A DNA stretch of 64,000 bases from an endosymbiont of Acanthamoeba sp. UWC8 (GCF_000730245.1 NZ_CP004403.1:1426001-1490000); one strand, 5' to 3'. Shown: positions 1 through 9,234, numbered from the stretch's first letter. Notes: a model not told the origin generated them from the sequence alone. Numbers and translations are program-made.

Positions 1-2
1 TT

Positions 3-1331
3 AGTATTACAGCTTTATCCTTATTAGCTTTAACCGGTTGCAGCAGTATGTCAAACTTATGGCTTGGTGATGATAAAAAAGAAAAATTAGTTGGCGAAAG
101 ACTTATTGTTTATCCTTCCGTTTTCTCAACTAGTATTGATGAAAGCTATAAAGGCACATTAATTTCCATTCCTCAAGCTCAAAATATAAATGAAATTAAA
201 AGTTCAAACGGCATCAATTCCGTTTTATTTCCTAATTTAACTTTCGCAGCTAATTTTAAAAAATCTAAAGAATTTAGCTTTAGAGGTTCAGATACTTTTT
301 CTAGTATTACTCAACCGATATTATTTGATAACCAAATAATAATTTTAGACTCCGCCGGTAAGTTATTAGCTTATGACCTAGATTCTAATAAAAAATTATG
401 GGAAACTGCTGAGCTTAGAAAAAAATCAAGCGCCGGTTTGTTTCATATATCTCCAGATTTTTACCACGGCGGTATAACTCTCAAGGATAATATTCTTTTT
501 GTAACTCTGGGGTTAAATACCATAACTGCTATTAATGCTGATGACGGCAGTATTATATGGTCGAAAGAGATAGCAAGCCCTACTCGTTCTACTCCTGCTA
601 TTGCTAATGATTTACTGTTTGTTCAAACACTTGATAATTCAACATATGCATTAAATGCTAAAACCGGTGAGATAGTTTGGGCGCACTATGGGGTTAAAAG
701 TGATGTTAGTACAGTAGAGACCTCTTCACCTGTTGTGGTTAGTAATATTGTATTAGTTCAATATAGCTCAGGGGAAATCGTTGGAATAGAAACAACGACC
801 GGTAATGAGCTTATGTCCTTAAGTAATAATAGCGGACTTGAAAGGCTTGGTGCGCATAAGCAGTTTCATAGCGTAGTTCATAAAATTATTTTGGAAGGAA
901 GTTTATTAATTTTTTATGATAATGAGGGAATCGTTTCCGCGCTGAATTTAAAAGACGGTAAACAGTTGTGGAGTAATAAACTTGGTTTTAATAAACCACT
1001 TTGGTCATGCGGAGAGCTCGCAATCGGAATTAATGAATCCAAAGAGCTTATAGCTTTCAATAAATATGACGGCAGAATAAAGTGGCAAACTAATCTGAAG
1101 TTATTTGAAGATCAAAAAAATAAACATAATACTGTTTGGTCGGAACCTATTGTTGGAAATAATAAAATTTTAATAGTAAATTCTCAAGGACATTTACTCG
1201 AATTTGACATAAATAGCGGTGAAAAACTATTTCAAAGAGAAGTAATTAAAAATGTAATGACGGCTCCGATTATTTTTAACGGTAAATTATATTTAATTTC
1301 CAATAACGGTAAAATTGTAGAGTATTCTTAA
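3..1331 (+). CDS. bamB: BamB-like outer-membrane assembly lipoprotein (5' truncated)
   Basis: The reading frame is open to the window edge. Before the first in-frame ATG (48) it reads a hydrophobic stretch ending in LTGC, a lipobox, so the true start lies upstream of the window and this is a lipoprotein missing only its first residues. The mature part is rich in PQQ-type beta-propeller blades of the pattern 'A..A.DG...W', for example NADDGSIIWSKE and NAKTGEIVWAHYG, repeated to the C-terminus. That is the layout of BamB, the periplasmic-face scaffold of the BAM complex that inserts outer-membrane beta-barrels. About 440 residues is slightly long for BamB (usually near 390). The downstream gene starts 1 bp after the stop, so the two are probably co-transcribed. 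Another PQQ-repeat lipoprotein is the only real alternative. Confidence 0.85.
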   Translation, partial: SITALSLLALTGCSSMSNLWLGDDKKEKLVGERLIVYPSVFSTSIDESYKGTLISIPQAQNINEIKSSNGINSVLFPNLTFAANFKKSKEFSFRGSDTFSSITQPILFDNQIIILDSAGKLLAYDLDSNKKLWETAELRKKSSAGLFHISPDFYHGGITLKDNILFVTLGLNTITAINADDGSIIWSKEIASPTRSTPAIANDLLFVQTLDNSTYALNAKTGEIVWAHYGVKSDVSTVETSSPVVVSNIVLVQYSSGEIVGIETTTGNELMSLSNNSGLERLGAHKQFHSVVHKIILEGSLLIFYDNEGIVSALNLKDGKQLWSNKLGFNKPLWSCGELAIGINESKELIAFNKYDGRIKWQTNLKLFEDQKNKHNTVWSEPIVGNNKILIVNSQGHLLEFDINSGEKLFQREVIKNVMTAPIIFNGKLYLISNNGKIVEYS

Positions 1332-1332
1332 A

Positions 1333-2115
1333 TTGGCACACTGCGAACATCATCATAATCATAGCTCTTTTAATATAAATGAAATTTTATCGTTTTTAGG
1401 GCTTGATGCGGGTGGTGAGGGTTTAATACTAACCCTATTTTTAACCGGGCTTGCTGCAAGTTTTACTCATTGCATCGGTATGTGCGGACCTATAGCTTTA
1501 ACACAAATGAGCATGAGGCTAATGCATTTGCCTAAGGAAAAGATGCAGGAAAAATATAAATTAAATGCTGCACTTTCCTTACCATACTATTTCGGTAAAG
1601 CCTTTACTTATGTAGTGTTGATGTTAATTGCGATGATATTTTCAAAAAGCATAAAAAATATCCCTTATATAAAGTGGGCGGCTCTGATATTATTGATGAT
1701 TACTGCTCTTCTGTTTATAAAGTCAGGCATTACTAAAACTTTCCAACTCTTTGATTTAAAGCTACCTTTTAAAAATAAACTTGATAACTTTTTTGCCGGG
1801 AAAGTAAGTAAGTTAAATTTAAGCCCATTCGGCTTTAAAGGATTAATTATGGGAATGATTTTAGGGCTTATTCCCTGCGGCATTGTATATGCTTCTATAA
1901 TTACCGTTATATCACGAACTGATAGCTATTTTACAGCTACAATAGCTATGTTTATGTTCGGGCTTGCCACCATCCCGGGCTTATTTTTGGTCTCATATCT
2001 TGGAGGGCAAATACTTAGTAGCAAAAAAGCTATTTTTAACTCTCTCTATTCACTAATGATGTTTGTTAATGCCTACCTAATAATTTCATATGCTTTTAAC
2101 TTAACATCCCAATAA
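1333..2115 (+). CDS. SafE/DsbD-type integral membrane protein (sulfite exporter TauE/SafE family)
   Basis: This is a 260-residue, six-to-seven-helix membrane protein. The hallmark is FTHCIGMCGPIAL near residues 44-56, the H-C-x-G-M-C-G-P motif of the DsbD_2/'urease accessory UreH-like' branch of the TauE/SafE superfamily. A second conserved Pro-Cys-Gly (LIPCGIVYAS) follows near residue 180. The N-terminus is rich in His and Cys (CEHHHNH), which suggests metal binding. In many proteobacteria this branch sits beside cbb3 oxidase maturation genes and is linked to copper or thiol handling; a FixH-like gene is present at 60855 but not adjacent. The start is a TTG 1 bp after the bamB stop; no ATG lies nearby before the conserved region. 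The substrate cannot be told from the sequence. Confidence 0.8.
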   Translation: MAHCEHHHNHSSFNINEILSFLGLDAGGEGLILTLFLTGLAASFTHCIGMCGPIALTQMSMRLMHLPKEKMQEKYKLNAALSLPYYFGKAFTYVVLMLIAMIFSKSIKNIPYIKWAALILLMITALLFIKSGITKTFQLFDLKLPFKNKLDNFFAGKVSKLNLSPFGFKGLIMGMILGLIPCGIVYASIITVISRTDSYFTATIAMFMFGLATIPGLFLVSYLGGQILSSKKAIFNSLYSLMMFVNAYLIISYAFNLTSQ

Positions 2116-2196
2116 ATTAATATAAGCATATTATTAAAAACTAAAAAATAAATTATATTATTAATACTAAAATATAGTTATTTTTTATATTATTTA

Positions 2197-2700
2197 ATGA
2201 AAAAATTATTTTTACTTAGACATGCCGATGCTCCTTTTACCAGCGGTCAATCAGATTTTGATAGAGCTTTAAGTAAAAAGGGTAAGGAGGAATGTTTATA
2301 TCTAAACAAATATTTTCAAAATAACCCTGTTCCTGAACTCATTTTATGCTCTAATGCCATACGCACTAAGCAAACAGCTGAAATAGTTCTTAACAATTTA
2401 TCCGATGAAACCAATCTGATATTTAAGCAGGAATTATATAACTCACCTATTAACAACCTTATAAGCATTATTGAAGATACAAATGATGATATAAACACTT
2501 TAATGGTAATCGGCCACAACCCTTCAATCACGTTGCTTTCAGAAATTCTATTTCCTACCAATACGCACGTATTTCCTGAAGTTTCAGATTATGAAATAAC
2601 TGCTAAATTAGTGGTGCTAAATATAGATACTAACAACTGGTTTCCTCTTACAAATCACCAAACTTCTATATTAGATCTAGTTTTCCACAAAACTTACTAA
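2197..2700 (+). CDS. sixA: SixA-type phosphohistidine phosphatase
   Basis: This 167-residue protein begins with KKLFLLRHADAP, the RHG/RHA phosphate-binding signature of the histidine phosphatase superfamily. Later it has VIGHNPS near residues 107-113, carrying the second catalytic His. Length and motif order match the SixA branch, which dephosphorylates phosphohistidine on Hpt domains or on phosphotransferase-system proteins. It is the last gene before the 306-bp non-coding gap that precedes hemE. The natural substrate here is unknown; a histidine-kinase fusion lies at 6079, but no link between the two is shown. No strong Shine-Dalgarno sequence is visible ahead of the ATG. Confidence 0.85.
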   Translation: MKKLFLLRHADAPFTSGQSDFDRALSKKGKEECLYLNKYFQNNPVPELILCSNAIRTKQTAEIVLNNLSDETNLIFKQELYNSPINNLISIIEDTNDDINTLMVIGHNPSITLLSEILFPTNTHVFPEVSDYEITAKLVVLNIDTNNWFPLTNHQTSILDLVFHKTY

Positions 2701-3006
2701 CATTTTATGTTAATAAGTTGTGAGCAATTTATCTCCTGTTAGTAACTAACACTTTATTAGACACTCCTAATAGTTATTCACACGTATTATTAACATGTGA
2801 ATAAAAATTTTGAGGTAAATGTTGATATGTTGATAACTCATTTTATAAAATCCTTCCAGAGCTTTTAAAATATATATTTATAAGATGGTTTTTACATAAA
2901 AAGTTTTTGTTGATATCTATGTTGGTAATGTATTTAAAAGTTTTAATTAACATTTCAACACTCCTATATTATCTATTACTTATTAAAGTATTTAAGATAA
3001 ATAATA
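2701..3006. other. oriC: Candidate chromosomal replication origin (oriC) beside hemE
   Basis: This is a 306-bp, very AT-rich gap without a credible ORF. It holds two exact matches to the DnaA-box consensus TTATNCACA facing each other: 2774-2782 on the + strand and 2796-2804 on the - strand, a 9-bp perfect inverted repeat with a 13-bp spacer. A weaker box (TTATCAACA) lies on the - strand at 2828-2836 and a still weaker one at 2908-2916. From established knowledge, the origins of Caulobacter and Rickettsia prowazekii lie next to hemE, which starts at 3007 here. No CtrA site of the form TTAA-N7-TTAA was found. The call rests on motif plus synteny and was not tested by strand skew. Confidence 0.5.
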
Positions 3007-4053
3007 ATGATAGTAGAAAAGCCTCTTTTAAAAATTTTGAATGATAAACAACCTACAAGTAGAATTCCGGTATGGTTAATGAGACAAGCCGGGAGATATT
3101 TACCCGAATATAGAGAGATACGAAAAAATTTTAAAAATTTCCTGGAATTTTGTTTTACTCCCGAAGCTGCCGCTGAAGTTACCATTCAACCGTTGAGAAG
3201 ATTTGATTTAGACGCGGCAATTATTTTTTCCGACATACTAACCATACCTCATGCTTTAGGTGTTGAAGTTAATTTTAAGCAAGGCGAAGGCCCTCACCTG
3301 GAAATTATAAAAACCGAAGAACGTATAAACCGACTTGAAATGGTGAATATAAAAGATTTGGAAAAAGTTTTTACGACGATAAAATTAGTAAAGAAAGAAC
3401 TGGATAGCAACTATCCTGGTAAAACTTTAATCGGGTTTGCAGGTTCTCCCTGGACAATTGCCTGCTATATGGTGCAAGGCGTAAGTGACCAAAAATTTGG
3501 GAAAGTTAAAGTTTTTGCAGAGGAGAATCCCTCTGTATTTCAAAAATTAATTGATAAAATAGTTGAAGCAACTGTCTATTATTTAAAAGAACAGATTAAA
3601 AGCGGAGTTGATGTAATAAAATTATTTGATTCATGGGCAGGGGTGCTGTCAGGTGACGAATATCAGAGGTGGGTAATAGAACCGAATAAAAAAGTTATAA
3701 AAAAAGTCAGGGAAGAATTCGAACAGATCAAAATAATAGGGTTTCCTCGAAATTCCGGTGAACAACTATATAAGGAATATGCCTCGCAAACAGGAGTGGA
3801 CTGTTTAAGTATATCAGATGATATCTCACTTCAATGGGCAAAAGATAATATTAAGGATAAGGTAATACAAGGAAACTTTAACAATCTTTTGCTTGCAACT
3901 TCCAAAAAAGATATTAAACAAGAGGTGGAAAAAATTTTGAGAATTACTCATGGCCACCCGTACATTTTTAATTTAAATCATGGGGTGGTTCCGGAAACTC
4001 CGATAGAAAATGTACAAGAACTTATAGAAAATATTAGAAACTTCAGAATATGA
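3007..4053 (+). CDS. hemE: Uroporphyrinogen decarboxylase
   Basis: HemE decarboxylates the four acetate side chains of uroporphyrinogen III to give coproporphyrinogen III in haem synthesis. The 348-residue length is standard. The signature PVWLMRQAGRYLPEYR lies near residues 21-36 and carries the substrate-binding Arg residues. A second conserved block, GFAGSPWTIACYM, is near residue 143, and the C-terminus has FNLNHGVVPETP, the conserved His loop. Its stop overlaps the dnaB start by 4 bp (ATGA), which indicates translational coupling. Location next to a candidate oriC is the conserved alphaproteobacterial arrangement. HemJ (13864) and a HemY-like protein (41894) elsewhere in the window fit an intact haem route. 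Confidence 0.97.
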   Translation: MIVEKPLLKILNDKQPTSRIPVWLMRQAGRYLPEYREIRKNFKNFLEFCFTPEAAAEVTIQPLRRFDLDAAIIFSDILTIPHALGVEVNFKQGEGPHLEIIKTEERINRLEMVNIKDLEKVFTTIKLVKKELDSNYPGKTLIGFAGSPWTIACYMVQGVSDQKFGKVKVFAEENPSVFQKLIDKIVEATVYYLKEQIKSGVDVIKLFDSWAGVLSGDEYQRWVIEPNKKVIKKVREEFEQIKIIGFPRNSGEQLYKEYASQTGVDCLSISDDISLQWAKDNIKDKVIQGNFNNLLLATSKKDIKQEVEKILRITHGHPYIFNLNHGVVPETPIENVQELIENIRNFRI

Positions 4054-5540
4054 AAGCCGAAAGCTTAGAAAATATACATATTGAGCAAAACATAACTCAA
4101 GTACTGCGTGAGCAACCTAGTAACGTTGAAGCCGAGCAGGGATTACTCGGTGCTTTACTTAACAACAACGAGCATATTAATAAGGTTGCTGATTTCCTTA
4201 TTGCCGATCACTTTTACCTGCCTCTACATAAAAAGATTTATGAAAATATTATAAAATTTATTGAAAAAGGTTTAGTAGCCAATCCGATTACCCTAAAAAA
4301 CTACCTTGAAAAAGAAGAGGCGTTACAGGAATCAGGAATAAAAAGCTTCGATTATTTAGTTAAGCTTGCTGCAAGTGCAACGACAATTGTGAATGTGGAA
4401 TCATTTGCTCGGCTTATTTATGAATGCGCAATTAGAAGAAAGTTAATAACTATAGGGGAAGACATAGTAAATGATTCTTTTATCAATAATTCGGACGAAG
4501 ATGGCTTTAAGCAGATAGAGAAAGCTGAGCAAAAGCTGTTTAATTTAGCTGTACAGGGTCAATCCGACTCAAAACTTCTTACCCTAAAGGACTCGATCAA
4601 GATAACTTTAAAACGACTTGATACGGCTTTAAAACGCGGTGGAGGATTAAGTGGGGTAACTACAGGGTTTATAGAACTTGATAATCTGCTTGGCGGATTA
4701 CAAAGCTCTGATTTATTGATACTTGCTGCCAGACCCTCGATGGGTAAAACTTCACTTGCTATCAATATGGGTATACATGCGGCAGAAAGTTTTCTTGAAG
4801 AAAATAAGAAATCAGGTGAAGGTAAACCTAAATCGGTTGCTATATTCTCACTTGAGATGTCAGCTGAGCAAGTTGCTATGAGGATGCTTTCCGTAAAAAC
4901 TAAGATAAACGGCAGTAAAATAAGGCTAGGAACAATCAGGCAGGAAGAGCTCGCCCTGCTTTCCTCGGAAACTAACAATTTGAATCAGCTTCCGGTATTT
5001 ATTGATGATACTGCTGCTATTTCAATTTCCGCCTTAAGAACAAGGGCAAGAAGATTAAAAAGGCAGCATAATTTAGGTTTGGTAATTGTAGATTATTTAC
5101 AGCTTCTAACCGGTTCCGGATCAAGTGACAATAGAGTGCATGAAATAGGTGAAATTTCCCAAGGTTTAAAAGCTATTGCAAAAGAACTGGATGTTCCCGT
5201 GCTTGCATTGTCACAGTTATCGAGAGCGGTAGAATCAAGAGAAGATAAACGTCCGCAGCTTTCGGACTTACGTGAAAGCGGTAATATTGAGCAAGATGCG
5301 GATGTAGTAATGTTTATCTATCGGGAAGAGTATTATCTTGAGAGAAGAAAACCGGTATCAGACCCCGATAAAATGAATGAGTGGCAATTAAGCCATGATA
5401 GGGTGCATAATACCGCGGAAGTAATCGTTTCCAAACAAAGGAACGGCCCAATCGGTAGCAAGTTACTATACTTTGATTCTTCAACTACGGCTTTTGGGAA
5501 CTTGGATATTAATATGGATCATCATAATCCGGATTATTAA
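4050..5540 (+). CDS. dnaB: Replicative DNA helicase DnaB
   Basis: This is the 496-residue hexameric fork helicase. The N-terminal domain begins with the typical QPSNVEAEQGLLGALL near residues 21-36. The RecA-like domain has the Walker A motif ARPSMGKTS (Lys near 233), EMSAEQVAMRML after it, and the Walker B region LVIVDYLQLL. Conserved ALSQLSRAVE and RESGNIEQDAD blocks follow, and VSKQRNGP near the end is the arginine-finger region. The start codon overlaps hemE by 4 bp. Pairing with hemE right beside the candidate origin is unusual enough to note, because it puts the helicase gene at the site where it would be loaded. No intein or insertion is seen. Confidence 0.97.
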   Translation: MKAESLENIHIEQNITQVLREQPSNVEAEQGLLGALLNNNEHINKVADFLIADHFYLPLHKKIYENIIKFIEKGLVANPITLKNYLEKEEALQESGIKSFDYLVKLAASATTIVNVESFARLIYECAIRRKLITIGEDIVNDSFINNSDEDGFKQIEKAEQKLFNLAVQGQSDSKLLTLKDSIKITLKRLDTALKRGGGLSGVTTGFIELDNLLGGLQSSDLLILAARPSMGKTSLAINMGIHAAESFLEENKKSGEGKPKSVAIFSLEMSAEQVAMRMLSVKTKINGSKIRLGTIRQEELALLSSETNNLNQLPVFIDDTAAISISALRTRARRLKRQHNLGLVIVDYLQLLTGSGSSDNRVHEIGEISQGLKAIAKELDVPVLALSQLSRAVESREDKRPQLSDLRESGNIEQDADVVMFIYREEYYLERRKPVSDPDKMNEWQLSHDRVHNTAEVIVSKQRNGPIGSKLLYFDSSTTAFGNLDINMDHHNPDY

Positions 5541-5881
5541 AATTTAAAAAATTGAAGAGAAGTAATATGGCTAAAAATGGTGGTTAATAATTTAAGTACC
5601 ATGTATTATAAAAACAATATTTTTTATTTCTTTAATTTTAATATTCTTTCTTAAAATTTTATTAATAAGCTTATATCCAAGGGTGGTTTTTGTGTTTTTA
5701 TTGTTTTATAATAAGAGAAATATGCCTATTTAAAATTTAATAATTAACATTAACTATATATTTAATATAGGGATATCCCATTACTAAATATAAGCTTTAC
5801 ATAAAAAATATTGAATGATAAATGAAAATGGGTAATTCTAAGATCAGTTAATTAAACTAATTAAATTTTAGGATTAAAAAT
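5541..5881. other. AT-rich intergenic stretch
   Basis: Nothing convincing is seen here apart from very AT-rich sequence. A six-codon ORF (5567-5587) with a purine-rich leader begins just after dnaB but is too short to assess. No tRNA, strong hairpin with a U-tract, or repeat was recognised. It probably contains the promoter for the small ORF at 5882. Confidence 0.4.
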
Positions 5882-6043
5882 ATGAATAAAAAATTTGTAA
5901 GTCTTTTAAGTGTATTTGCAGTTATGGTTGTTTTAGCAGCTAAAGAAGGTAGTAGAAGGGATCCTGATTACTTAGTTTCTCCTCTTGAGAATGTGAAGTT
6001 TGTTGAGCAATCTATGGATGCTATGGCTATGGGATGGAAGTAA
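5882..6043 (+). CDS. Small secreted peptide precursor (53 aa), unknown function
   Basis: ATG at 5882 opens a 53-codon frame preceded by TAGGAT at Shine-Dalgarno distance. The N-terminus is a textbook Sec signal peptide: MNKK, then about 16 hydrophobic residues (FVSLLSVFAVMVVLAA), with likely cleavage around residues 19-20. The mature part would be about 33 residues, starting KEGSRRDPDY and ending MAMGWK. No lipobox Cys is present and no family was recognised. It ends 35 bp before the TTG start of a large membrane-bound sensor kinase on the same strand, so co-transcription is plausible. A chance ORF cannot be excluded, but the combination of RBS and signal peptide argues for a real gene. Confidence 0.6.
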   Translation: MNKKFVSLLSVFAVMVVLAAKEGSRRDPDYLVSPLENVKFVEQSMDAMAMGWK

Positions 6044-6078
6044 AAAGAAAGTTAAATCCAATTATAGGATAAATAATA

Positions 6079-8790
6079 TTGTTATATATCACGGTAGTAT
6101 GCTTAATATTTAGTTTTATTATTGCATTTTGGAAAACACATAGAATAAGAAGTATTAAACAATTTGCAGTTGGATATTATAAGATAACTACCGTTAATTC
6201 TTTGATTTTTGCTATTTTTGCTTCCTCGGTCGGTGGGGGGAGTACAGTCGCGTTATCAGCAAAGCTATATCTCATGGGAGGTATTTTAATTTTCGGTCAT
6301 TATTTATTCCAGCCAATATCCTGGATGATAATGTCTAAAATAGTTGTAACCGGTATAGAAAAATTTAAGGGGTGCATATCAGTCAGTGAAATAATGTATA
6401 AGCTTTATGGTAATTATGCTAGGAATGTAACTAGCATTTTTGCAATAATTATTGGGATAGGGGTAATTACTGCGCAAATAACTATATTAGCAAAAGTACT
6501 AAATTACCTTTTTAAAATTGAACTAAGCCATGGGATGTTGATTGGATCTGGGGTTTTAACATTATATTCTTTATTATCTACGTTTAAAGGTCTTTATTTT
6601 TTAGAAATCTTAAAATTTATAATAGCCTTCCTAATTTTTCCAGTAGTATATATTGTTACCTTTACTGAAATAGGTGGTTTTGAGATCATGATCGAAAATC
6701 TTCCTCCTGCATACTATAAAATAGAACTAACGTATGATAATCTTATAATGTTGTTAAGCTTGATGATTTTTAGCTTGTTACCAGAGTTTACTCCTCCTTT
6801 TATTCAAAGATGCTTAATGGCGAACAATGCTAAACAACTAAAAGAAAGCTTAAAGTATATAATGTACATATTTATTCCCTTTATCTTATCTTTGTGTGCC
6901 ATAACATATATAACCAAAATATCTGCCAATAACATTAGCCCTGATGAAGTATTACTGTATTTTATTAATTATTTATTACCAACCGGCTTTAAAAGTATAA
7001 TGATTGTTGGGATAGTAATTATAATTACAGTAATGGCAGGATCCTGGATGAACTCAATAAGTATTATTGGTATAAATGATGTAATCAAACCATTATATCC
7101 AAATATTAGTGAAAATAAGCAATTAAACTTTTTAAGAACAATAACGGTAATTTTCATATTTTTGTCAACTATAATATCTTTTAAAGTAAAAGAATATACC
7201 AGCCTGCTATATTCTATTACTTTTATCTGGGAAGCTATAATTCTCATCCCACTATCTGTGGGTTTCTTAGGATTTAAAACAAACTCTTTATCATTTATAA
7301 TGAGTTCAATATTAACAATAGCATTCACTTGTATTAGCGGCTATGTTAGCGGCGAATTTGCCGTGTTCAGTTTATGTTTCGGTATCATAGGTAGTGCGAT
7401 CGGTTTATTCGGTATGCATTATTTACAAGTGCTGAAAGGAAAGATAGAAGTTGAATTTAAAGAAACAGTTAAATTTAATTTTTCAGAACTTATCAAACAT
7501 AGAGCTAAGCGGATAAAGCAAATATTGAGCAAACCACTTAAAGCTATCCCGCAGGTCTTCAAAAAGAAAAGCGAACATATTAAATATCACGGTTTCTGTG
7601 CTTTTACTTTAACCTATTACTTTATTTATACCTTAAGCTTAACTTCCGACCCGGCACACAAGATATTTGCCTATATAATTTCTACAGGCTACTTACTATG
7701 TATGCTTTTATTATTAAAAGATTTTGTATTTCCTAAATCTTTTCAGCAGAAATATTTACACTTATATTGGTATTTTACCGTAACTTTTTGTTTACCGCTT
7801 GCTTCAAGCTTTATGTTATTCGCAAGCCATGGTGATAATTTCTGGGTAATTAACGGTGTGCTGGCTGCTATTTCACTTTATTTATTCGTTGATGCAATAA
7901 GCTTTTTGGTTCTACTTTCTATAGGGGTAGTGTTCGGGTATGTTATCTTTACGCTTGCCGGGCAAAAGGTAGGAAATACAGAAGATTATAATGCGCTCAC
8001 AATCGGCTATATTTATCTCTTTTTAATGTTTATCTCCTTATTCTTTTTTAGAAGAAAAGAAAAAGAGCAAGAGGAGCGTGTACAGAATATGCATATATTC
8101 GGAGGAGCTATGGCTCATGAAGTAAAAAGCCCGCTTGCCACCCTTAATATGTGCGCTTCGACAATAACAGGTCAGTTAGAAAAAACTTATAATGAAAGCC
8201 ATGATAAAGAGCACTTTTCTATACAAAAAGAAGATATGGAAATATTGCTTCAGTTCAGCAAAATGCTGGAAAAAGTAAGCGTGCAGGGAATATCCACCGT
8301 AGACGGTCTTCTTACCTCTTTAAAAAGTGATGTTATTGCAGATGATAAAGAAGTTTATTTTATTAAAGATTGCGTCTTACAGGCAGTTTCCGAGTATCAG
8401 GCATTAAATAATAACTTAAATAAAATTAGTATCAAATTAACTAATAACTTTAAATTTTACGGATCGCTGCATTATCTAAAGCATGTACTTTTTAACCTGC
8501 TTAGCAATTCATATAAATACGGCGGTAGAAATATTGAAATTGATATATGGACAAAAGGCAACCAGTTATACTTTAGAGATAAAGGCAAAGGAATAGCGGA
8601 AGAAGATTTACCTTATATATTTGATAGGTTTTACAGCAAAAATAAAACCGGTACAGGTATAGGGCTTGCATTTTGTAAAATGGTTATGGAAGATATAGGC
8701 GGGAATATTAATTGTAAATCCAAGCTTGGAGAATATACCGAATTTGCTCTTTTCTTCCCGGAAATCAGTAAAGTACACAAGCTCTATTGA
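6079..8790 (+). CDS. Sodium:solute symporter-like / sensor histidine kinase fusion
   Basis: This is a 903-residue protein. Residues about 1-460 are a polytopic membrane domain resembling the SLC5/PutP symporter family, with SSVGGGSTVALSA near residues 49-61 as the typical first-helix region. Residues about 500-665 form a second set of roughly six helices that does not look like the symporter. The C-terminal kinase has an H-box (MAHEVKSPLATL, His near 680), an N-box (FNLLSNSYKYGG), a G1-like DKGKGIAEEDLPYIF and a G2-like GTGIGLAF. The start is a TTG at 6079 with TAGGAT 8 nt upstream. This resembles CbrA-type transporter-sensor kinases, but with an extra six-helix module. No response regulator is adjacent, so partner and ligand are unknown. 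The 53-aa peptide gene just upstream is noteworthy. Confidence 0.8.
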   Translation: MLYITVVCLIFSFIIAFWKTHRIRSIKQFAVGYYKITTVNSLIFAIFASSVGGGSTVALSAKLYLMGGILIFGHYLFQPISWMIMSKIVVTGIEKFKGCISVSEIMYKLYGNYARNVTSIFAIIIGIGVITAQITILAKVLNYLFKIELSHGMLIGSGVLTLYSLLSTFKGLYFLEILKFIIAFLIFPVVYIVTFTEIGGFEIMIENLPPAYYKIELTYDNLIMLLSLMIFSLLPEFTPPFIQRCLMANNAKQLKESLKYIMYIFIPFILSLCAITYITKISANNISPDEVLLYFINYLLPTGFKSIMIVGIVIIITVMAGSWMNSISIIGINDVIKPLYPNISENKQLNFLRTITVIFIFLSTIISFKVKEYTSLLYSITFIWEAIILIPLSVGFLGFKTNSLSFIMSSILTIAFTCISGYVSGEFAVFSLCFGIIGSAIGLFGMHYLQVLKGKIEVEFKETVKFNFSELIKHRAKRIKQILSKPLKAIPQVFKKKSEHIKYHGFCAFTLTYYFIYTLSLTSDPAHKIFAYIISTGYLLCMLLLLKDFVFPKSFQQKYLHLYWYFTVTFCLPLASSFMLFASHGDNFWVINGVLAAISLYLFVDAISFLVLLSIGVVFGYVIFTLAGQKVGNTEDYNALTIGYIYLFLMFISLFFFRRKEKEQEERVQNMHIFGGAMAHEVKSPLATLNMCASTITGQLEKTYNESHDKEHFSIQKEDMEILLQFSKMLEKVSVQGISTVDGLLTSLKSDVIADDKEVYFIKDCVLQAVSEYQALNNNLNKISIKLTNNFKFYGSLHYLKHVLFNLLSNSYKYGGRNIEIDIWTKGNQLYFRDKGKGIAEEDLPYIFDRFYSKNKTGTGIGLAFCKMVMEDIGGNINCKSKLGEYTEFALFFPEISKVHKLY

Positions 8791-8810
8791 AAACTTCGGT
8801 ATTTAATAAA

Positions 8811-9098
8811 TTATTTTTTTTCAGCCGCAGTGTCGGGATTATCAGTCGAAGGCTTACTTAACGCGGCAGTTAATGCATATTCGCATAACTCTTCAAAGGA
8901 TACCCCGTTTTTATCCGCTATAGCCTTGAGTTTTTCAAGGCTATCCATTACTTCCTGCGGGATTACCCCACCTCTTTGCTTCATTAGCCATTCCGCTTGG
9001 AAATAGAGCGGATGATGACTCTGATCAGGGTTACCGATATATACGGTAAAAGGAGCCTTTACTCCGTTAAAATTACATGGAATAGTAAATTTTTTCAT
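8811..9098 (-). CDS. DUF2610 family protein
   Basis: This is a 95-residue soluble protein starting MKKFTIPCNFNGVKAPFT and continuing YIGNPDQSHHPLYFQ. It matches from memory the DUF2610 family, which is common in Rickettsiales. The middle part (EVMDSLEKLKAIADKNGVSFEELCEYAL) reads as a two-helix segment; the last 20 residues are low-complexity and probably disordered. A clear AAGGG Shine-Dalgarno precedes the ATG. It is transcribed convergently toward the kinase gene and divergently from the HDEL-ending gene at 9235. The biochemical role of the family is unknown to me. Its value here is mainly as a taxonomic marker. Confidence 0.85.
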   Translation of the reverse strand: MKKFTIPCNFNGVKAPFTVYIGNPDQSHHPLYFQAEWLMKQRGGVIPQEVMDSLEKLKAIADKNGVSFEELCEYALTAALSKPSTDNPDTAAEKK

Positions 9099-9172
9099 AT
9101 TAATCCCTTAAGCTTGAAATCCCTCTATTATATAAGAATACTATCAAAATTATATGTAAGCAATAATTAGTG

Positions 9173-9209
9173 TTGACAAGAACTTAAGCATAAATGAGAA
9201 TGATTCTCA
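9173..9209 (+). promoter_or_regulatory. Promoter with Fur-type operator over the -10
   Basis: A perfect -35 hexamer TTGACA lies at 9173-9178. With a 17-bp spacer the -10 falls at 9196-9201 (GAGAAT, 4 of 6). Overlapping it at 9195-9209 is TGAGAATGATTCTCA, a perfect 7-1-7 inverted repeat that differs from the Fur core TGATAATGATTATCA at two symmetric positions. The downstream gene has a full AAGGAGG ribosome site. The arrangement predicts repression by a Fur-like metal-responsive regulator, with release under iron or manganese limitation. Which Fur-family member binds is inference. Confidence 0.65.
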
Positions 9210-9234
9210 TTTTCATTTAATATAAGGAGGAATT

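Noticed and set aside
2934-2995. Possible CtrA sites in the candidate origin
   Set aside because: TTAA pairs exist but are spaced by 5 or 9 bp, not the required 7.
5567-5587. Six-codon ORF (MAKNGG) with purine-rich leader just after dnaB
   Set aside because: Too short to judge and has no recognisable leader-peptide features.
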